Program-made: the position numbers and the translations under genes
Source: Streptomyces longhuiensis
GTDB taxonomy: Bacteria; Actinomycetota; Actinomycetes; Streptomycetales; Streptomycetaceae
Assembly: GCF_020616555.1 (NCBI RefSeq)
Contig: NZ_CP085173.1
Location: forward strand, 6,464,001 to 6,528,000
Reading direction: 5' to 3'
Length of the DNA stretch: 64,000 bases
Notes under the pieces: generated by a model
Told to the model about the DNA's origin: nothing
What the model saw: the letters and a program-made list of their open reading frames with translations, nothing else
Databases searched by the model: none
Shown here: piece after piece, positions 60,383 through 64,000 of the stretch
How positions within the stretch are numbered: the stretch's first letter is position 1
How the letters are laid out: every line of letters starts with the position of its first letter

Positions 60383-61678
60383 GTGAGTGAACAGGCATCC
60401 GACGGCCGGACCGGCACCAGGCGCAGCGCGAGACACGGCTGGGCCGCGGCCCTCGTGGCCGTGCTCGCCGGGCTCGTGGCCATGGTGGTCACGGCGGCCC
60501 TCGGCCTGTGGGCCGCGGGCGCGGCCGGGCTTCCCGGGAGCGCCTTCCCCCGAGTGGTCGCCGCCGTCGTGGTGATGGCGGCCGGCGGCTCCGTCGAACT
60601 GGCCGGAAACGCCGGAGAACTCGCCCAGACGCACGCCGACATCTCGGTGTTGCCCCTCTCCGTGGCCCTCGCCGGAGCACTGGTGATCGCCGCGGGCTTC
60701 CTGCGGCCCCTGCGCCACCGGGCCATCGCGAGCGGCGGCGAACTCCTCGGCTGGGCCGGGCGGGTGGCCGTGCCGTGGGTGGTGGCGCTCGTCGTCCTCT
60801 CGCTCCTGGCCAGGCAGGACTTCGACATCCCCGTCACGGACCCGACCGGCGGCATCATCGAGGGCGTCCTGGACGGCCCACCCAAGGTCGGATTCCGGAC
60901 GAACCTGCCCCTCACGCTGCTCTTCGGCCTGCTGTGGCTCGTGGGCGTCATGATCCTCGCCGTCCTCGTGTCGCGCGGCGCCCCGCTCCCCGCCCGCCTC
61001 GTCCGCTTCCAGGAGTCGGTGCGCCCGGCCGCGTACGCGATGGTGGCGCTGCTGCTCGTGTACGTGGCGCTGGGCGTCGTCATCGGTCTCGTCGTCGCCG
61101 CGACGCGCGGCCACGCGTCCGAGACGTTCGCCGTGATCCTCCTCGGTCTGCCCAACCTCGTCTGGTTCTGCTACACCATCGGCCTCGGCGCGTCCTGGGA
61201 AGGCAAGATCGACGGTCCGTTCGGCCTGCCCATGCCGCACATCCTCGACGCCGTGCTCCGCACCCCCGACATCTCCACCGTCGACGTCAGCACGCTCGCC
61301 GAGCAGGACGGCCGTGTCTGGTGGTCGGTCGCGGTGGCCGCGATCCTGACGCTGGCGGCCGCGTTCGGCATGGCGCTGCGGTCACCCGCCCGGATGCGGG
61401 CCTGGCAGCACGCCCTCCACATGGCGGTGGCCCTCTTCCTGACCGTGCTCGCCATCTGCCTCCTTGCCCGTGTCTCCGCGCACTACGGTCTGTCGCTCCT
61501 CGGCCTCGGCGACATCGGCGGTGGGCTCGGCGGGGAGGTGTCGCTCCGCCCGAACGTGTGGAGCGCCCTCGGCCTCGCGGTCCTGTGGGGCCTGGTCACC
61601 GGGTTCCTCGGCGGCCTGCTCGCGTCCCGGCGCCACCGGCGCGGAGAGGTCGAGACAGCGAAGCCGGACCGGGGTTGA
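60383..61678 (+). CDS. streptophobe-type membrane protein
   Basis: Polytopic membrane protein of 431 aa, about 10-12 helices, matching the actinobacterial streptophobe family as I recall it. Features: ELAGNAGELAQTHADISVLPLSV after the second helix, GPFGLPMPHILDAVLR in a loop, and a Lys/Arg-rich end. The family's role is unknown. GTG 60383. It is followed by pentamer repeats and a G-rich tract before the convergent kinase gene. Confidence 0.75.
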   Translation: MSEQASDGRTGTRRSARHGWAAALVAVLAGLVAMVVTAALGLWAAGAAGLPGSAFPRVVAAVVVMAAGGSVELAGNAGELAQTHADISVLPLSVALAGALVIAAGFLRPLRHRAIASGGELLGWAGRVAVPWVVALVVLSLLARQDFDIPVTDPTGGIIEGVLDGPPKVGFRTNLPLTLLFGLLWLVGVMILAVLVSRGAPLPARLVRFQESVRPAAYAMVALLLVYVALGVVIGLVVAATRGHASETFAVILLGLPNLVWFCYTIGLGASWEGKIDGPFGLPMPHILDAVLRTPDISTVDVSTLAEQDGRVWWSVAVAAILTLAAAFGMALRSPARMRAWQHALHMAVALFLTVLAICLLARVSAHYGLSLLGLGDIGGGLGGEVSLRPNVWSALGLAVLWGLVTGFLGGLLASRRHRRGEVETAKPDRG

Positions 61679-61697
61679 CCGGATCGGATGGGATCGC

Positions 61698-61717
61698 AGC
61701 TGAGCTGAGCTGAGCTG
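61698..61717 (+). repeat. AGCTG pentamer repeat, four copies
   Basis: AGCTG is repeated four times (61698-61717), in the 77-bp gap between convergent genes. Confidence 0.85.
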
Positions 61718-61719
61718 AA

Positions 61720-61755
61720 GGGAGGGGAGGGGGAGAGGGCGGGGGAGGGGAAGGG
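61720..61755 (+). other. G-rich tract with G-quadruplex potential
   Basis: Runs of 3-5 G separated by one to three nt (GGG, GGGG, GGGGG, GGG, GGGGG, GGGG, GGG) meet the usual G4 pattern on the plus strand. It sits between convergent genes, where it may help end the streptophobe transcript. Confidence 0.6.
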
Positions 61756-62760
61756 CTAGCGCACGAGGCCCGTGAAGACCGGCAGCGCCCATCGCGGGGG
61801 TGCGGGCGGGGGCTCGGCCGTGGGGGACCACGTACTGATGCGGCCGTTGACCTGCGTCGGGGGATGGTTGTCCCGGACGCCGCCGCGCGCCGCCGCGCGC
61901 AGGGCCGCCACGAACTCGAGGCACGAGTCGTAGCGGTCGTCCGGGCTCTTCGCCAGTGCCTTGGCGAGTACGCCGTTCATCGCCGCCGGGAGATCCGGAC
62001 GCAGCCCGGTCACGGGCGGCGGCGGGTCGAACTGGTGGGCCCACAGCAGCGCCATGTCGTCGTCGCGCTGGAACGGCGGCAGGCCGGTCAGGGTCTCCTG
62101 GACGACGCAGGCGAGGCTGTAGACGTCGCACCGGCCGTCGACCGGGCGGCCGGAGATCTGCTCGGGCGCCACATAGTCGAGCGTGCCGACGAACTGGCCC
62201 ACGGACGTGAACCCCGTCAGCGACAGCGACTTCTTCGTCAGGCCGAAGTCGGTGAGGTAGACGTGCTCGGGGTGGTCGCTGTCCGTTCCCGCGGCGACCA
62301 GGATGTTGCCGGGCTTCACGTCCCGGTGCACCAGGTCGTGGTCGTGGGCGGCGTCGAGCGCGGACGCGACCTGCGCGGCGATCCGTATCGCCGTCCCCGC
62401 GGGCAGCGGACCCTGACGGTCGATGAGCGCGCGCAGGTCCTGGCCCGCGACGAAGCGCATGGCGATGTAGAGGATGCCCTCGGTCTCGCCGGCCTCGAAG
62501 ACCGGCACGATGTGCGGATGGTCGATCGCGGCGGCGACGCGCGACTCGTGCGTGAACCGTTTACGGAAGGTGTCGTTACGTACGAGTTCGGGGGCGAGCA
62601 GTTTGAGCGCGACGGTGCGGTCGAGGCGCAGGTCCTTGGCCCGGTAGACGACCGCCATGCCGCCCCGGCCGATCTCGCTCTCCACGCGGTACCCGGCGAT
62701 CTGCCGCCCGAGCAGATCGGACGGCCGGCCGGCGGGCAACTGCGGATCGTCCGTCATCAT
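61756..62760 (-). CDS. Ser/Thr protein kinase without membrane or PASTA domains
   Basis: Hanks-type kinase of 334 aa. Gly loop IGRGGMAVVYRAKD, Lys in VALKLL, catalytic loop HRDVKPGNIL, DFGLTKK, APEQI and a C-lobe. After the kinase domain (about 20-280) there is a short Pro-rich tail ending ALPVFTGLVR but no membrane helix or PASTA repeats. ATG 62760 overlaps the preceding gene's stop codon (ATGA). Its neighbour upstream is a Pro/Ala-rich protein, then an ABC transporter. FHA-ABC transporters are often beside such kinases, so those are its likely partners. Confidence 0.9.
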   Translation of the reverse strand: MMTDDPQLPAGRPSDLLGRQIAGYRVESEIGRGGMAVVYRAKDLRLDRTVALKLLAPELVRNDTFRKRFTHESRVAAAIDHPHIVPVFEAGETEGILYIAMRFVAGQDLRALIDRQGPLPAGTAIRIAAQVASALDAAHDHDLVHRDVKPGNILVAAGTDSDHPEHVYLTDFGLTKKSLSLTGFTSVGQFVGTLDYVAPEQISGRPVDGRCDVYSLACVVQETLTGLPPFQRDDDMALLWAHQFDPPPPVTGLRPDLPAAMNGVLAKALAKSPDDRYDSCLEFVAALRAAARGGVRDNHPPTQVNGRISTWSPTAEPPPAPPRWALPVFTGLVR

Positions 62761-63554
62761 CGGTCACCGGGCCGGGGGCCGTCCCGTACGGGAGTGGGGG
62801 CGGAGGACTCCTGCGTACCGCGCTCCGCCGGGTCGTAGCCGTTCATCTCTGTCGGGTCCACGATGCGTGTCGGCTCGGGGGCGGGGGGTGCCCCACCGGT
62901 GTTCTCGCCGTTCTGGCCGTTCTGGCTGTTCTCGTCCGGGCCGGGGGCCGTCTCGTGCGGGCCCGAATCCGCGACCTCTTCCGGGTCCACGACGCGCGTG
63001 GGTTCCGGTGCCGGGGCGGGTGCGGGAGTGGGCGCGGCTGCGGGCTCCGGTGTCGCCGCGCTCGGCCGTCCCGGCCCCGCCCCCGCCGCGTACGTACTGA
63101 GCTGCCTGCCGTCGCAGTACACCCACCGCTCGTGCTCGGCGTCGTACAGCCACACCGCCTCGCCGTCGACGACCATGCCCACCCGCAGCCCCTGCGTGCG
63201 GCGCTGGAACGTCTCCCCGTCGATGCGCTCCTCGGCCAGTTCCTGCGCGGCCCGCCGGTACTGGCCCGCGGCCTCCTCGACGCGCGCCATCAGCGGGCGC
63301 GGATCCGCCGTGCGGGCCATGGGCTTTCCGGCCTCCGGCGGGTCGCGCGGCACAGCGACGAGAAGGCGACCGTCGACCCACGCCGACCATCCGTTGGCGC
63401 ACACGATCCGGCCCCAGTCCGCGCGCCGGTCGACCAGTTCGACGGGGAGCAGCGGGTCGAGCGGCTGCGTGGGCCGGGACACGTCCGGCTCCTCCCAGGC
63501 GGGCATCCCGTCCGGGGGCACGACATGGGTGGGGCGGAACTCCGGTGTCGCCAT
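62757..63554 (-). CDS. hypothetical protein coupled to the kinase
   Basis: Protein of 265 aa. The first 150 residues look globular (GRIVCANGWSAWVDGRLLVAV, then DGEAVWLYDAEHERWVYCDG). The remainder is Ala/Pro/Thr-rich with two similar motifs, PEPTRVVDPEEV and PEPTRIVDPTEM, which contain Thr that could be phosphorylated and read by FHA domains. The stop overlaps the kinase start (ATGA), and the ABC permease ends 12 bp upstream. It probably links the kinase to the transporter; this is inference. Confidence 0.72.
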   Translation of the reverse strand: MATPEFRPTHVVPPDGMPAWEEPDVSRPTQPLDPLLPVELVDRRADWGRIVCANGWSAWVDGRLLVAVPRDPPEAGKPMARTADPRPLMARVEEAAGQYRRAAQELAEERIDGETFQRRTQGLRVGMVVDGEAVWLYDAEHERWVYCDGRQLSTYAAGAGPGRPSAATPEPAAAPTPAPAPAPEPTRVVDPEEVADSGPHETAPGPDENSQNGQNGENTGGAPPAPEPTRIVDPTEMNGYDPAERGTQESSAPTPVRDGPRPGDR

Positions 63555-63566
63555 GGGCGCCTCTCG

Positions 63567-64000
63567 CTACTTCCGCATGATGGCGGGCTCGTGCCGGCGC
63601 AGCAGGCGCGCGACGGCGAATCCGAAGACGACCGAGAGCACGACCAGCATCCCCATGTTGAGCAGCCACACCCCGGTGGCGTGTTCGAACAGGGGGTCGC
63701 TCGTCAGTTTCCCCGGCACGATCCGGGACAGACCGACCGTGCCCGCCATCGCGCTCAGCGCCCACCGGGACGGGACCAGCCACGACAACTGCTCGATTCC
63801 GGGCACCCCGTGCAGTTTGAGCAGCGCACCGCAGAACACGACCTGGATGATCGCGAGGAGCACCAGGAGCGGCATGGTGACCTCCTCCTTGCGCACCAGC
63901 GCGGACACGAGCAGACCGAGCATCATCGCCGTGAACGACAGGAGTGCCACGGTCAGCGTGATCTCCGCCAGCGGAGGCATCAACACGCCTTTGCCGCCTG
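63567..64000 (-). CDS. ABC-2-type permease, 3' end only (cut by window edge)
   Basis: The frame is open to the window edge, so this is the last 144 residues or so of a longer protein. It has four hydrophobic segments and the ABC2 permease pattern (SFTAMMLGLLVSALVRKEEVTMPLLVLLAIIQVVF, with CGALLKLHGVPGIEQLSWLVPSRWAL). With the neighbours, it most likely ends an FHA-ABC-ABC2 fusion transporter. The ATG at 63986 is probably internal. What it exports is unknown. Confidence 0.8.
   Translation of the reverse strand, partial: GGKGVLMPPLAEITLTVALLSFTAMMLGLLVSALVRKEEVTMPLLVLLAIIQVVFCGALLKLHGVPGIEQLSWLVPSRWALSAMAGTVGLSRIVPGKLTSDPLFEHATGVWLLNMGMLVVLSVVFGFAVARLLRRHEPAIMRK

Overview
The window is a stretch of Streptomyces (or close relative) chromosome. 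GC is very high throughout, GTG starts are common, leucine TTA codons are almost absent, and many genes belong to families typical of the genus (SseB-like pairs, streptophobe-type membrane protein, EF-hand protein, a GGDEF-EAL protein beside ligA, an FHA-type ABC transporter with an adjacent Ser/Thr kinase). The order gcvT-gcvH-glyA-sdaA, opp operon, cysteine desulfurase, mnmA, ligA, GGDEF-EAL, gatCA-x-B matches what I recall of the S. coelicolor core around SCO5460-SCO5510; this is memory, not a search. I saw no tRNA, rRNA, CRISPR array, insertion sequence, phage or integrated element.

Layout. 0-12.7 kb: a NarL-type two-component pair, glycogen debranching enzyme, two tandem L,D-transpeptidase lipoproteins, an enoyl-CoA hydratase, an RsbW-like ATP-binding protein carrying a TTA codon, a deacetylase-like lipoprotein coupled to a beta-propeller lipoprotein, and a divergent GNAT/MerR pair with a MerR-type promoter. 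12.7-19 kb: an EF-hand protein, leuA with a complete leader-peptide attenuator, a GntR regulator, an F420-reductase-like protein, a GH25 lysozyme and a third L,D-transpeptidase. 18.3-23 kb: the gcvT-gcvH-glyA-sdaA block headed by a tandem glycine riboswitch, which would turn glycine into serine and then pyruvate. 23-26 kb: a P-loop protein and two SseB-family proteins. 26-32.4 kb: a five-gene peptide ABC importer. 32.5-45.6 kb: an M1 peptidase, a TRIC/UPF0126 channel, regulators, hydrolases, a TetR-linked small membrane protein, cysteine desulfurase, a Tat-exported amidase, mnmA, a LOG-family protein, an SDR and a MetE-fold protein. 45.7-54.6 kb: ligA, the GGDEF-EAL protein (TTA codon) and gatC-gatA-x-gatB with an extra small membrane gene. 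54.7-64 kb: ArsB-like and MMPL transporters, an acetyltransferase, a proline-rich membrane protein, a streptophobe-type protein, a PASTA-less Ser/Thr kinase, its partner and the 3' end of an ABC permease cut by the window edge.

Themes: much of the content concerns the cell envelope (three L,D-transpeptidases, amidase, lysozyme, deacetylase-like protein), glycine/serine/one-carbon metabolism, and translation support (mnmA, gatCAB, cysteine desulfurase). The clearest regulatory structures are the leuA attenuator, the glycine riboswitch and the MerR promoter with a 19-bp spacer. I did not find a convincing wholly new system. The best candidates for new biology are the two TTA-codon regulators, the possible small RNA at 7.9-8.16 kb, the deacetylase-like protein with both motif-1 aspartates replaced, and the small membrane gene embedded in the gat operon.
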